From NCBI GenBank assembly GCA_963643175.1, contig CAVIJF010000004.1:1-64000 (forward strand): a DNA stretch of 64,000 bases. Direction: 5' to 3'. This DNA is from CAMEON01 sp963643175 (GTDB lineage: Bacteria; Bacillota; Clostridia; Oscillospirales; CAG-272). The translations under genes and the position numbers were made by a program. Of the stretch, positions 33,264 through 43,543 are shown piece after piece. Each line of letters begins with the position of its first letter. Positions within the stretch are counted from its first letter, which is position 1. The notes under the pieces were generated by a model. It was not told the DNA's origin. It saw only the letters and a program-made list of their open reading frames with translations, and searched no databases.

Positions 33264-34652
33264 ATGAATCATCAGAATCAGTATGACGTTATCGTTATCG
33301 GAGCAGGCCCCGGCGGTATCTTCACAGCCTACGAGCTGTCCCGCCTCAGACCGGAGCTGCGCATCGCTGTTTTCGAGGCAGGCAACCCGTTGGAGAAGCG
33401 CAAGTGCCCCATCGACGGGGTGAAAGTGACATCCTGCATGGGCTGCAAGACCTGCGCCATCATGAACGGCTTCGGCGGCGCGGGCGCGTTCTCGGACGGA
33501 AAATACAATATTACCAATCAGTTCGGCGGCACCCTGCACGAGTATATCGGCAAGAAGCAGGCAATCGACCTGATGAAGTATGTCGATGAAATCAACCTTG
33601 CCCACGGCGGACAGGGAACCGCTCTCTACTCCACCGCCAACAGCCACATCAAAAAGCTGTGTCTCCAGAACGGACTGCACCTGCTGGACGCCTCGGTGCG
33701 GCACCTCGGCACCGACATCAACTACATCGTGCTGAAGAATCTGTACGAGGAGCTGTCCTCCAAGGTGGAGTTCCACTTCAATTCGCCTGTGGAGGAGGTC
33801 CGCAAGACTGACGAGGGCTTTGCCGTCGTCAGCCGCGGGCAGGAGTTTACCGGCTCGCAGTGCGTCATCTCCGCCGGGCGCTCCGGCAGTAAGTGGATGG
33901 AGACGGTCTGTCACGAGATGCAGATTCCCACGCGCTCCAACCGGGTGGACATCGGCGTGCGCGTCGAGCTGCCCGCCGAGGTGTTCGCACATCTGACCGA
34001 CGAGCTGTACGAGTCGAAAATCATCTACCGGACGGAGAAATTTCAGGATCTTGTCCGCACGTTCTGCATGAACCCGCACGGCGTGGTGGTCAACGAGAAC
34101 ACCAACGGCATCGTGACGGTCAACGGGCACTCCTACGAGGATCCCGCCAAGCACACCGCCAACACCAACTTTGCCCTGCTGGTGTCCAAGCACTTTTCGG
34201 AGCCTTTCAAGGATTCCAACGGCTACGGCGAATCGGTGGCGCGGCTGTCCAATATGCTGGGCGGCGGCGTGATGGTACAGCGCTTCGGCGACCTCATCCG
34301 CGGACAGCGCAGCACGCACGGACGCATTGAGGAGGCTTTCATAGAGCCTACCCTGTCGGCGACGCCGGGCGATTTGAGTCTGGTGATGCCCAAGCGCATT
34401 CTGGACGGCATCATCGAGATGATCTATGCGCTGGACAAGATTGCGCCCGGTACTGCCAACGACGACACGCTTCTGTACGGCGTGGAGGTCAAGTTCTATA
34501 ACATGGAAGTCGAGATTGACAATACCCTGCAGACCCGCCACAAGGGGCTGTATGTCATCGGCGACTGCTCCGGCGTGACGCACTCGCTCTCGCACGCTTC
34601 GGCGTCCGGTGTGTTTGTGGCGCGGCATATAGCGGCGTCCCGGAATGCCTGA
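33264..34652 (+). CDS. Uncharacterised FAD-dependent dehydrogenase (COG2509-like)
   Basis: A 462-residue flavoprotein. The N-terminal dinucleotide fold is VIVIGAGPGGIFTAYELSR. CPIDG...CMGCKTCAIMNGFGGAGAFSDGKYN supplies a Cys-rich loop typical of this subgroup. The second FAD contact is VISAGRSGSKW and the C-terminal one is GLYVIGDCSGVTHSLSHASASG. Substrate and electron acceptor are unknown; relatives are often annotated as FAD-dependent dehydrogenases. The length matches the family. It is preceded by its own promoter and followed, 88 bases on, by the secreted phosphoesterase gene. Confidence 0.88.
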   Translation: MNHQNQYDVIVIGAGPGGIFTAYELSRLRPELRIAVFEAGNPLEKRKCPIDGVKVTSCMGCKTCAIMNGFGGAGAFSDGKYNITNQFGGTLHEYIGKKQAIDLMKYVDEINLAHGGQGTALYSTANSHIKKLCLQNGLHLLDASVRHLGTDINYIVLKNLYEELSSKVEFHFNSPVEEVRKTDEGFAVVSRGQEFTGSQCVISAGRSGSKWMETVCHEMQIPTRSNRVDIGVRVELPAEVFAHLTDELYESKIIYRTEKFQDLVRTFCMNPHGVVVNENTNGIVTVNGHSYEDPAKHTANTNFALLVSKHFSEPFKDSNGYGESVARLSNMLGGGVMVQRFGDLIRGQRSTHGRIEEAFIEPTLSATPGDLSLVMPKRILDGIIEMIYALDKIAPGTANDDTLLYGVEVKFYNMEVEIDNTLQTRHKGLYVIGDCSGVTHSLSHASASGVFVARHIAASRNA

Positions 34653-34740
34653 CGGCTGCAATGCGCCGGGTGCCCCGCACGGCAGGGCAGTCCGGAACCG
34701 TTGCCGCGGCAAACTCATCTATCTGGAGGAATCGAATACC

Positions 34741-36684
34741 ATGAAATGCGGACAGAAAACAGCAGCCGCCCTGCTTGCCCTGCTCCTGACCCTGACAGCC
34801 CTGTCGGTTGCAGTGCCCGCGGTGGCAGCCGGGACGGCAGCCGGGACGGAACTGCTGACGCTGAATAAAACTACCTACACGGAGGGCGAGGATATACTCG
34901 TGACCGCGACCGGCTCCGGAGCCGACTGGGTGGGGCTGTACGCCGCCTCCGACGGCGGTCCTGGCGCCGGAAAGGCGTCCATCTACTGGTACTACGTCGC
35001 CAAGGACGGCAATACCTCCGGTGGGCAGAAGAGCATACGCGATGCGGAGTACAGGAACGAGCGCGGCGCCCTGCTGGAGATTCCAGCCGGGGACTATGTT
35101 ATGTTCCTGTGTTCCAATGACGGGTATACCGTGCTGGCGCAGGTCGCCTTTACCGTGAAACTGCCCCCGGAGCAGACCCCGGACGCCCCCGCTTCCGCCG
35201 TCTATACGTCCGCCGGTGCGGGTGCCGGACGCGCGGACGGCACGCTGACCGTCACGGAGGGCGCGGGCAGCGTCAAACCGGAATCCTATGTCGCGTACTG
35301 GGCGAATGCCGACGGCGTGCTGCCCGGCTGGAGCGCGGCGGCAGCCTTTGCCCGCACCGGCGCGACGACCACCGTCCGGCTGGCGGACAATTCGCTGATT
35401 CCCGCCGGTGCCGACCGCCTGCTGGTCTTTGCGCGGCGGGAAAACACCGATTCCGCACGCGGCACGGAGGCGCTTCTGCCTGCCGGCGCGGCGGATTTTG
35501 ACCCCGGCAAGCTGTTGGGCGAGCTGCAGGTCATGAGCGACATCCACCTCAATGCTTCGGACGACCACCTGCACAACCGGCACTTCGCCCAGGCACTGGC
35601 GGACATCCGGTCGCTTTCGCCGGACAGCATGGGCATTTTCATCAACGGCGACATCGCCGACCACGGGCTGACTTCCGAATACGAGGCGTTCAACCGCCTC
35701 ATCGCGCAGGCGGGCGACGGACTGCCCGCTGTCCTGTGCAGCATCGGCAACCACGATTTTAGCGGCGGGCTGAGCGCAAAGGGGCAGATTCAGCGTTTCC
35801 TGAAAGGCACTGGCAACAGTTCGGAGACGGTCTGGTTCGATACATGGATCGGCGGCTACCATTTCGTGTTCCTTGGCGGCGAGGCGGCGGGACTATACGC
35901 CGACCTGTCCGAAACCCAGCTGACATGGCTGAACGAAACGCTTGCGAAGGACCGTGCGGAGGGGCGCCCGACCTTCCTGTTCCTGCATCAGGGTCTGATG
36001 GATACAGTTGCGGGGACGTTCCAGTATCAGGACTGGCACGGCGTCAAGCAGTCCGACCGACTGCACAGCATCCTGAAGCAGTACCCGGAGGTCGTGCTGT
36101 TCTCCGGTCACAGCCACTGGACCATGGAGTCCGAGCACACGGTCAAGCCGGCAGACAGCAAGCTGCCCGCCGTGGTCAGTACCGCGTCCTGCGCGTACCT
36201 GTGGGATGACGACTGCATGGCGACCAACGTCGGCATCGTCGGGTCGGAGGGCTACTACCTCTATCTGTATGAGGATTACCTGATTATCCGGGGACGCAGC
36301 TACGATCGGGGCGAATGGATCGGCTCGGCGCAGTTTGTCCTTTCCCTGAAATCTTCCGGCGGCACGGAGACGGAGACTGTTACGGAAACCACGGCGGAAC
36401 CCGCAACCGATACTGCCCCCGAACCGGATTCCGATACGGAACCGGCAACCGATACGGAGACAGCGAAGGAAACCGAAACGGAAACCGCCACTGCCACCGG
36501 AGCCGACACCGTGACGACCGGAGGCACGACGGTGCCGGATCCGACCGATACCACGGCTGGCACCACAGCTGATTCTGCAGCATCCGGCTGCTCCTCCGCA
36601 CTGGGCGGGGCGCTGGGCAGTGTCGGCGTGCTGGCGCTCGGCGGGGCGGCTCTGAGCCGCAGACGCAGGCGCAACCGGAAATAA
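34741..36684 (+). CDS. Secreted metallophosphoesterase with C-terminal anchor
   Basis: 647 residues. A signal peptide (LLALLLTLTALSVAVPAVAA) leads into a beta domain (about 35-145) and a second one (about 155-250). The calcineurin-like catalytic domain spans about 260-530: SDIH at 267-269, NGDIAD with Asp304, GNHDF at 336-340, and SGHSHW with His457 and His459. A Thr/Glu-rich linker follows. The C-terminus is SGCSSA (Cys617), a hydrophobic helix and RRRRRNRK, the same plan as the GH99-like protein at 53.4 kb. It likely dephosphorylates an extracellular ester. The start at 34741 follows TGGAGGAA; the longer frame lacks a signal. Confidence 0.88.
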   Translation: MKCGQKTAAALLALLLTLTALSVAVPAVAAGTAAGTELLTLNKTTYTEGEDILVTATGSGADWVGLYAASDGGPGAGKASIYWYYVAKDGNTSGGQKSIRDAEYRNERGALLEIPAGDYVMFLCSNDGYTVLAQVAFTVKLPPEQTPDAPASAVYTSAGAGAGRADGTLTVTEGAGSVKPESYVAYWANADGVLPGWSAAAAFARTGATTTVRLADNSLIPAGADRLLVFARRENTDSARGTEALLPAGAADFDPGKLLGELQVMSDIHLNASDDHLHNRHFAQALADIRSLSPDSMGIFINGDIADHGLTSEYEAFNRLIAQAGDGLPAVLCSIGNHDFSGGLSAKGQIQRFLKGTGNSSETVWFDTWIGGYHFVFLGGEAAGLYADLSETQLTWLNETLAKDRAEGRPTFLFLHQGLMDTVAGTFQYQDWHGVKQSDRLHSILKQYPEVVLFSGHSHWTMESEHTVKPADSKLPAVVSTASCAYLWDDDCMATNVGIVGSEGYYLYLYEDYLIIRGRSYDRGEWIGSAQFVLSLKSSGGTETETVTETTAEPATDTAPEPDSDTEPATDTETAKETETETATATGADTVTTGGTTVPDPTDTTAGTTADSAASGCSSALGGALGSVGVLALGGAALSRRRRRNRK

Positions 36685-36697
36685 AACGCAACCCGAA

Positions 36698-36736
36698 AGA
36701 ACCGGCAAGCAGGAAATCCTGCCTGCCGGTTCTGTT
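36698..36736 (+). terminator. Terminator after the secreted phosphoesterase gene
   Basis: AGAACCGGCAAGCAGGA pairs with TCCTGCCTGCCGGTTCT around AA. T-rich sequence follows. It lies between convergent genes. Confidence 0.88.
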
Positions 36737-36771
36737 TCTGTTGTACCTGCCGGATTGCGTCGCGGTTCCCT

Positions 36772-37257
36772 TCAGAAACGCAGCCGCATCTGGTGCCACA
36801 CGGCATTCCCGTGCGTGGATTTGTCGGATACGCCCTCATCCGCAAACCCGAACTTGGCGTAGTAGGGAATCAGCCTCTGCTTGCACGTCAGCACAAGTCC
36901 CCTGCGTCCCTGCCGCCTTGCATCGTCAATGGCGTGGCAGATCAGTATGCCCGCGTACCCGCGCCTGCGGTACTCCGGCAGTGTATTGACGCCAAAAATC
37001 ATCTGCCACGCGCCGTTCTCGTTGTGCATTGCCGCATTTCCGTACATTTCATCGGTCAGATCCGGCTGGTCGGTCACAAAGCCGTCCACGAACGCAATCA
37101 GTTTATCCTCGTCGTACATCAGCCAGAAGTGATTGCCGTACTGCCGTATTCTTTCGGCGAAGTCCTCCTCGGCTGCCGCCTCCGCCGGGGGGAAGCATTC
37201 TGCCTCCACTGCGGCGACCGCGGCGATATCGCCGGTTGTAGCATACCGTATGTTCAT
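36772..37257 (-). CDS. GNAT-family N-acetyltransferase
   Basis: A 161-residue acetyltransferase. It begins MNIRYATTGDIAAVAAVEAECFPPAEAA, the usual RimI-like start, and the acetyl-CoA loop is EYRRRGYAGILICHAIDDARRQGRRGLVLTC, then YYAKFGF. The substrate is unknown. There is no good ribosome site next to ATG 37257. The strong AGAAAGGA lies about 40 bases upstream, separated by an 8-base-pair hairpin (ACTTTTGC/GCAAAAGT, 37277-37296) that could bring it closer. The longer frame to 37464 runs over repeat-like DNA and is rejected. Confidence 0.83.
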   Translation of the reverse strand: MNIRYATTGDIAAVAAVEAECFPPAEAAAEEDFAERIRQYGNHFWLMYDEDKLIAFVDGFVTDQPDLTDEMYGNAAMHNENGAWQMIFGVNTLPEYRRRGYAGILICHAIDDARRQGRRGLVLTCKQRLIPYYAKFGFADEGVSDKSTHGNAVWHQMRLRF

Positions 37258-37570
37258 TCCTGTAACTGTAACCGTGACTTTTGCGTCAGCAAAAGTGTCC
37301 TTTCTTTGCTTTTTTGGGGGAGGGGCAGTGTTCCGGTGCCTTTCGGGGTGCCTGTCCCCGGCACCCCTGCATCTGCGTCGGGAGCGGCACGGCATTCCGG
37401 ACGGTACCCGGTGCTCTGTGAGCGGCAGGGCAGACGCAAATCCCGCCGGGTGCAGCATTTCCACACCATTCTACCACGGAAAAGGGAAAAAATCAACAGA
37501 GCTTTCAGGGAAACGCAGGACAAAAATGCAGAGGCGCGAATAAATGCGCCGCAAATGTCCGCGTCCCCCC

Positions 37571-37599
37571 TTTACAATCGCCGCACGGCGTGCTACAAT
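37571..37599 (+). promoter_or_regulatory. Promoter of the radical SAM gene
   Basis: TTTACA at 37571-37576, a 17-base spacer, TACAAT at 37594-37599. Confidence 0.75.
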
Positions 37600-37697
37600 T
37601 ATACCCATATACCTGCAATACTCTGCAAACGGAGTGCCGGCGAGATGGCACTCCGCGAGACCCGCCGCGCAGACGGCAGAGAGGAAGTCAACCGCCC

Positions 37698-38663
37698 ATG
37701 CACAGCCGTCAGGCAGATACCAACCCGTACCCGTATTCCGACAGCAACAAACGCTACTATACATACGATTACTGGCTCCGCCGCACCTTTGGCAGAAAGT
37801 GCGCGAAAATACCGCTGGACGCCGGACTGACCTGCCCGAACATAGACGGGCGGTGCGGCACCGGCGGGTGCATCTACTGTTCCGGACGCGGCAGCGGAGA
37901 CTGCGCCCAGCCCGCGATCGTCCCCCTTCGGGAGCAGTACGACATTACCCGCCGGGCACTGGACGCCAAGTGGCAGGGGTGCGCGTGTATCCCGTACTTT
38001 CAGGCGCATACCAACACGTATGCGCCCCTGCCTGTCCTGCGCGGACTGTTTGAGGAGGCGCTGACCTTCCCGGATGCGGTGGGACTGAACATCGCCACCC
38101 GCGCCGACTGCCTGCCGCCCGATGTGACGGCGTACCTGGCGGAGTTGGCGGAGCGCACCGTCCTGACCGTGGAGCTGGGGCTGCAGACCGCGCACGACGA
38201 AACGGCGCGGCGCATCAACCGGGGGCACACCTACCGGGATTTTACGGACGGCTACACCCGCCTGCGGGCGGCGTCCGGGCGCATACTTCTCTGCGTGCAT
38301 CTGATTTTCGGACTGCCGGGAGAGAATGAGGAAGCCATGCTGGACACGGTGCGTGCGGTGGCGGCACTGCGTCCCGATCAGGTCAAGATACATCTTCTGC
38401 ACATTCTGCGCGGCACGGCGCTGGAACGGATGTACCGGGAGGGGCGCTATGTCCCCATGGAGCGGGATGCCTACATCCGGGTTGCCGTGCGGGCGTTGGA
38501 GCTGCTTCCCCCGCAGACCGTTATCGGTCGGCTGACCGGGGACGGCATGGCGGCGGATCTGCTTGCCCCTCTGTGGAGCCGCAGAAAGACGTCGGTGTTG
38601 AATGATATTGACAAAGCACTGTATGCAGCGAACAGCTGGCAGGGGAAGTTTTATCAATCATAA
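37698..38663 (+). CDS. Radical SAM protein, TIGR01212 (YhcC) family
   Basis: A 321-residue radical SAM protein. It opens with RYYTYDYWLRRTFGRKCAKIPLDAGLTCPN, and the cluster cysteines lie in CPNIDGRCGTGGCIYC, the non-standard spacing of TIGR01212. Later family motifs are FQAHTNTYAPL, NIATRADCLP, ELGLQT, HLIFGLPGE and HLLHILRGTAL. The family's reaction is unknown although it is widely conserved. The start at 37698 follows AGAGGAA and the longer frame begins over the -10 box. It converges with argH across a 333-base gap that holds a repeat copy. Confidence 0.92.
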   Translation: MHSRQADTNPYPYSDSNKRYYTYDYWLRRTFGRKCAKIPLDAGLTCPNIDGRCGTGGCIYCSGRGSGDCAQPAIVPLREQYDITRRALDAKWQGCACIPYFQAHTNTYAPLPVLRGLFEEALTFPDAVGLNIATRADCLPPDVTAYLAELAERTVLTVELGLQTAHDETARRINRGHTYRDFTDGYTRLRAASGRILLCVHLIFGLPGENEEAMLDTVRAVAALRPDQVKIHLLHILRGTALERMYREGRYVPMERDAYIRVAVRALELLPPQTVIGRLTGDGMAADLLAPLWSRRKTSVLNDIDKALYAANSWQGKFYQS

Positions 38664-38800
38664 GTTTATAAATCAATTTTGCGTTTTTACTTTCCGGCGG
38701 GAACCTGCCCCCTGCTGCGTCGGTTCGCCATGCCGTTCCGATGAGTTATGGCGTCTGTGCCCGGCGTTGTCGGCTTTATCCTGCCCCCGTATAGATTTTT

Positions 38801-38876
38801 TGCCCCCATCCCCCCCGACCCGCGCTCGCAGAGCGCTCTTCCCCGCTGGGGAAGGGGGTCGGGGGGGATGGGGGCA
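38801..38876 (-). repeat. Dispersed repeat copy 8 (complete hairpin B, inverted)
   Basis: Both ends are complete: TGCCCCCATCCCCCCCGACC and GGTCGGGGGGGATGGGGGCA form a near-perfect inverted repeat around the CCCCGCTGGGG core. The insert reads CGCGCTCGCAGAGCGCTC, the reverse complement of copies 1, 7 and 10, so this copy is inverted. It lies between convergent genes. The rest of the gap holds family-like GC-rich tails. Confidence 0.88.
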
Positions 38877-38996
38877 TACAAATTCGGCAAAGGTTGGGAT
38901 GAGCCGGCAACGCCGGGGCAAGCCACTCCCAAAAAGGCACTGGGACGGCAGGAAAAAGCCGCTGCCATAAGGAACAGCGCCCCCGCGGGGACAACC

Positions 38997-40373
<1,377 letters not shown>

Positions 40374-40460
40374 GGTCTTTTCCCTCTGCTATTCAAAGAA
40401 TTCCGGGGAACTTCCGTCAGGAAATCCCCCGGTTTTGTCAGCAAACTGTATTCTGCCGAT

Positions 40461-41693
40461 TTACTTGCCCTGATTCTTTGCCTTGACCTGCGCCTGTACG
40501 GACACCGGCAGTCCCCACAGGTTGATGAAGCCCTTGCTGTCCTTCTGATCGTAGACGTGATCCTCTCCGAAGGTGGCGATCTCCTCGGAGTAGAGCGACC
40601 AGTCGCTCCATGCACCCGCCTTGATCATGTTGCCCTTGTACAGCTTGACCTTTACCTTACCGGTCACGTGCTCCTGCGTCTTGGTGACAAAGGCGGACAG
40701 CGCCTCCCGGAGCGGCGTGTACCACTGCCCGTTGTAGAGCAGATCCGCAAACGTGATGGCAAGCTCCTGCTTCTTGTGCATGACAGCCTTGTCAAGGCAC
40801 AGCGTTTCCAGATAGTTGTGCGCGAAGTACAGGATGGCTCCGCCCGGCGTCTCGTACACGCCCCGGCACTTCATGCCGACCAGACGGTTTTCCACGATGT
40901 CCAGAAGCCCGATGCCGTTGGCGCCGCCGACCTCATTCAGCTTGAGGATGATGTCCTTGGCGCTCATGGCAACGCCGTCCAGTGCCACCGGCACGCCCGC
41001 CTCAAAGTCCAGCGTTACGTAGGTCGGCTCATCCGGTGCCCGCAGCGGGGACACGCCCATCTCCAGGAAGCCCGGCTTCTCGTACTGCGGCTCGTTGCCG
41101 GCGTCCTCCAGATCCAGTCCCTCGTGGGACAGATGCCACATATTCTTGTCCTTGGAGTAGTTGGTTTCCCGGTTGATTTTGAGCGGCACATGGTGCGCCT
41201 CGGCGTAGTCGATTTCCTCCTCGCGGGACTTGATGTCCCACTCACGCCACGGGGCGATAATCTTCATGCCGGGAGCAAATGCCTTGATGGCAAGCTCAAA
41301 CCGCACCTGGTCGTTGCCCTTGCCGGTGCAGCCGTGGCAGATGGCGTCCGCACCCTCCGCGATGGCGATTTCCGCCAGCCGCTTGCCGATGACGGGACGT
41401 GCCAGCGCCGTACCCAGCAGGTACTCCTCGTACTTGGCGCCCGCCTGCACCGTCGGGATAATCATCTCGTTGACGAACTCCTCGGTCAGATCCTCGACAT
41501 ATAGCTTGGATGCGCCGGTCGCCAGCGCCTTTGCCTCCAGCCCCTCCAGCTCGTCCGCCTGTCCGACATTGCCGGATACCGCAATGATTTCCGGATCGTC
41601 ATAGTTCTCCTTCAGCCACGGGATGATGACCGATGTATCCAGTCCGCCCGAATAGGCAAGCACGATTTTCATTTTCTTATTTTCAGCACTCAT
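40461..41693 (-). CDS. argG: Argininosuccinate synthase
   Basis: A 410-residue enzyme that condenses citrulline and aspartate using ATP. The N-type ATP pyrophosphatase loop is VLAYSGGLDTSV, and later motifs include GCTGKGNDQVRFEL and APWREWD. Length and order match the family. The start at 41693 (MSAENKK) follows a G-rich site (GGGGGGT); the longer frame overlaps the -10 box. No ARG-box-like palindrome was recognised by eye in the short leader. It is first in the argGH operon. Upstream ornithine-pathway genes are not in the window. Confidence 0.97.
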   Translation of the reverse strand: MSAENKKMKIVLAYSGGLDTSVIIPWLKENYDDPEIIAVSGNVGQADELEGLEAKALATGASKLYVEDLTEEFVNEMIIPTVQAGAKYEEYLLGTALARPVIGKRLAEIAIAEGADAICHGCTGKGNDQVRFELAIKAFAPGMKIIAPWREWDIKSREEEIDYAEAHHVPLKINRETNYSKDKNMWHLSHEGLDLEDAGNEPQYEKPGFLEMGVSPLRAPDEPTYVTLDFEAGVPVALDGVAMSAKDIILKLNEVGGANGIGLLDIVENRLVGMKCRGVYETPGGAILYFAHNYLETLCLDKAVMHKKQELAITFADLLYNGQWYTPLREALSAFVTKTQEHVTGKVKVKLYKGNMIKAGAWSDWSLYSEEIATFGEDHVYDQKDSKGFINLWGLPVSVQAQVKAKNQGK

Positions 41694-41750
41694 GACAGTA
41701 CCCCCCGCATCATTCACTGTTTCTGCATAAAGCATTGATTTTATGCGGCA

Positions 41751-41779
41751 ATTATAGCACAAACTGCATGAATATGCAA
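41751..41779 (-). promoter_or_regulatory. Promoter of argGH
   Basis: Minus strand: TTGCAT (41774-41779), a 17-base spacer, TATAAT (41751-41756). Confidence 0.85.
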
Positions 41780-41858
41780 TAGAGAAACCGGAAGTTTTTC
41801 ACTTTCTCCTCTCTGCACAAGCGGAATGGCGCCGTCGGCGGCAGGATTGTGGATTCTG

Positions 41859-43304
41859 TCAGATGGTGGGGCAGGCAGCCGCCTTCCGCCGCAGTTCCCG
41901 GAAGGTACGCAGGAGAATGACGGCCGCGATGAGGAAGGTCAGGAGGTCTGCCGCCGGGAAGGAGTACAGCACGCCGTCCAGACCAAAGAACACGGGCAGG
42001 AGCAGCGGCAGCGACACGCCGAAGACAACCTCCCGACACAGCGACACTATGGTGGACTGTACCGGTTTTCCCAGTGCCTGTAAATATATGAAGGTTCCCT
42101 TGTTGACCGTGGACAGCACCATCATGCACAGGTACACGCGGAAGCTCCGGATGGCGAAATCCGTGTAGTACGCACTTTCCCCTGCCGCGCCGAACAGGCG
42201 CACCAGACCTCCCGGCAGTATTTCCGCCACGAGCAGTGCCAGCAGTCCGACTGCCGCCTCTCCAATCAGCAGGCAGGCAAACAGACGGCGCACCCGGTCA
42301 TAGCGCCGCGCACCCATGTTGTACCCCGCCAGCGGGATGCAGCCTGCCGCCAGTCCGACCGCCACCGAAATGGCTATCTGGTAGTATTTCATCACGATGC
42401 CCAGCACCGCCAGCGGAATATGCGCGTATGCCGCCTGCCCGAATACCGGGTCGCGTGCGCCATAGATGTTGCAGACATTCTGCACAGCCGCCATGGACAG
42501 TACCAGCGACGCCTGCGCCAGCAGACTGGTCACACCCAACGACAGGAACTGCCCGCACAGGCGCAGGGAGAGGCGGAAACTGCCGCGATTCAGGCGAATG
42601 GTTTTCATGCGGAAAAAGTACCACACCGTCAGACCGGCAGTCACACCCTGCCCGATGACCGTTGCGATTGCCGCCCCTGCCATGCCCATGTGCAGGGGAT
42701 ATATGAATACAGGGTCGAGAATCAGGTTTGTCACGGCGCCCGCCAGCGTAGCCGCCATGGCGAAGCGGGGGCTTCCGTCCGAGCGTATGACGGGATTCAT
42801 TGCCTGCCCGAACATATAGAGCGGGATGCCCAGTGCAATCCAGAAGAAATACTCCTTGGCGAACGCATAGGTTTCCGGATTGACTGCGCCGCCGAACAGC
42901 CGGAGGAGAGAGTCGTCAAAAAGCAGGTATACCGCTGTCAGGACGGCACTGCTTCCTACGGACAGCAACAGTGCGTTGCCCACGCTCCGGTGGGCGTCCG
43001 CCGTCCGTCCTGCGCCCAGACTGATACTGACAAAGGCACAGCAGCCGTCCCCGATCATGACGGCGATACCCAGCGCAATGACGGTCAGCGGGAACACGAC
43101 CGTATTGGCGGCGCTGCCGTAGGAGCCGAGGTAATCGGCGTTGACTACGAACAGGAGATCTACGATATTGTACAGTGCCCCGACCAGCAGGGACACCGTA
43201 CAGGGCAGTGCATAGCGCAACATCAGCCGTCCCAGCGGCTTTTCGGTCAGATCCGACTGACCTGTGACAGGTTGATTTTTAGTTTCGGTTTCCGCGTTTT
43301 CCAT
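41859..43304 (-). CDS. MATE-family efflux transporter
   Basis: A 481-residue protein with about twelve hydrophobic segments in two related halves, typical of the MATE drug/cation antiporters. Family motifs include LPCTVSLLVGALYNIVDLLFV at helix 1, and repeated Pro-Leu-Gly-rich helices such as IPLYMFGQAMNPVIRSDG. It would expel a toxic organic compound using an ion gradient. The ATG at 43304 is preceded by AGAAAGGAA about 14 bases away, embedded in a short leader ORF. A terminator and leader peptide lie between promoter and gene, so expression is probably controlled by attenuation. The longer frame to 43541 crosses that leader and is rejected. Confidence 0.9.
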   Translation of the reverse strand: MENAETETKNQPVTGQSDLTEKPLGRLMLRYALPCTVSLLVGALYNIVDLLFVVNADYLGSYGSAANTVVFPLTVIALGIAVMIGDGCCAFVSISLGAGRTADAHRSVGNALLLSVGSSAVLTAVYLLFDDSLLRLFGGAVNPETYAFAKEYFFWIALGIPLYMFGQAMNPVIRSDGSPRFAMAATLAGAVTNLILDPVFIYPLHMGMAGAAIATVIGQGVTAGLTVWYFFRMKTIRLNRGSFRLSLRLCGQFLSLGVTSLLAQASLVLSMAAVQNVCNIYGARDPVFGQAAYAHIPLAVLGIVMKYYQIAISVAVGLAAGCIPLAGYNMGARRYDRVRRLFACLLIGEAAVGLLALLVAEILPGGLVRLFGAAGESAYYTDFAIRSFRVYLCMMVLSTVNKGTFIYLQALGKPVQSTIVSLCREVVFGVSLPLLLPVFFGLDGVLYSFPAADLLTFLIAAVILLRTFRELRRKAAACPTI

Positions 43305-43312
43305 CTGTATAC

Positions 43313-43357
43313 TCACTGTTCCTTTCTCCGGACAGCAAAAAAACGCGTAAAGACCAT
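43313..43357 (-). CDS. 14-residue leader peptide before the MATE gene
   Basis: ATG at 43357 encodes MVFTRFFAVRRKEQ and stops at TGA, 8 bases before the MATE start codon. The codons for RRKEQ contain the AGAAAGGAA ribosome site of the MATE gene. Its start codon lies in the loop of the terminator hairpin. The design fits a sensing peptide whose translation state sets read-through. It has no ribosome site of its own that I can see beyond the hairpin, so its translation is inferred. Confidence 0.6.
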   Translation of the reverse strand: MVFTRFFAVRRKEQ

Positions 43358-43371
43358 CCGGTCTTACGCGC
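43338..43371 (-). terminator. Attenuator hairpin in the MATE leader
   Basis: In the transcript GCGTAAGACC pairs with GGTCTTTACGC (one bulge) around GGAT and is followed by seven T. It sits 15-50 bases after the expected transcription start and before the gene. Confidence 0.8.
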
Positions 43372-43391
43372 TTGCTGCTCGATGCGTGCCT

Positions 43392-43420
43392 ATTGTAGCA
43401 CATTTGTCCGCGTTTGTCAA
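43392..43420 (-). promoter_or_regulatory. Promoter of the MATE gene and its leader
   Basis: Minus strand: TTGACA (43415-43420), a 17-base spacer, TACAAT (43392-43397). Confidence 0.88.
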
Positions 43421-43543
43421 ATGGGCAATGTGACGAAAACGCGGTGCCGGTGCGGATTCCCTGCACCCCTGCGCCAGAACCCGCGCGGCACTGCGTACCG
43501 GGAGTCCCTTCGGCACCCCCAAAGGAACGTACCCCCTGCACTG

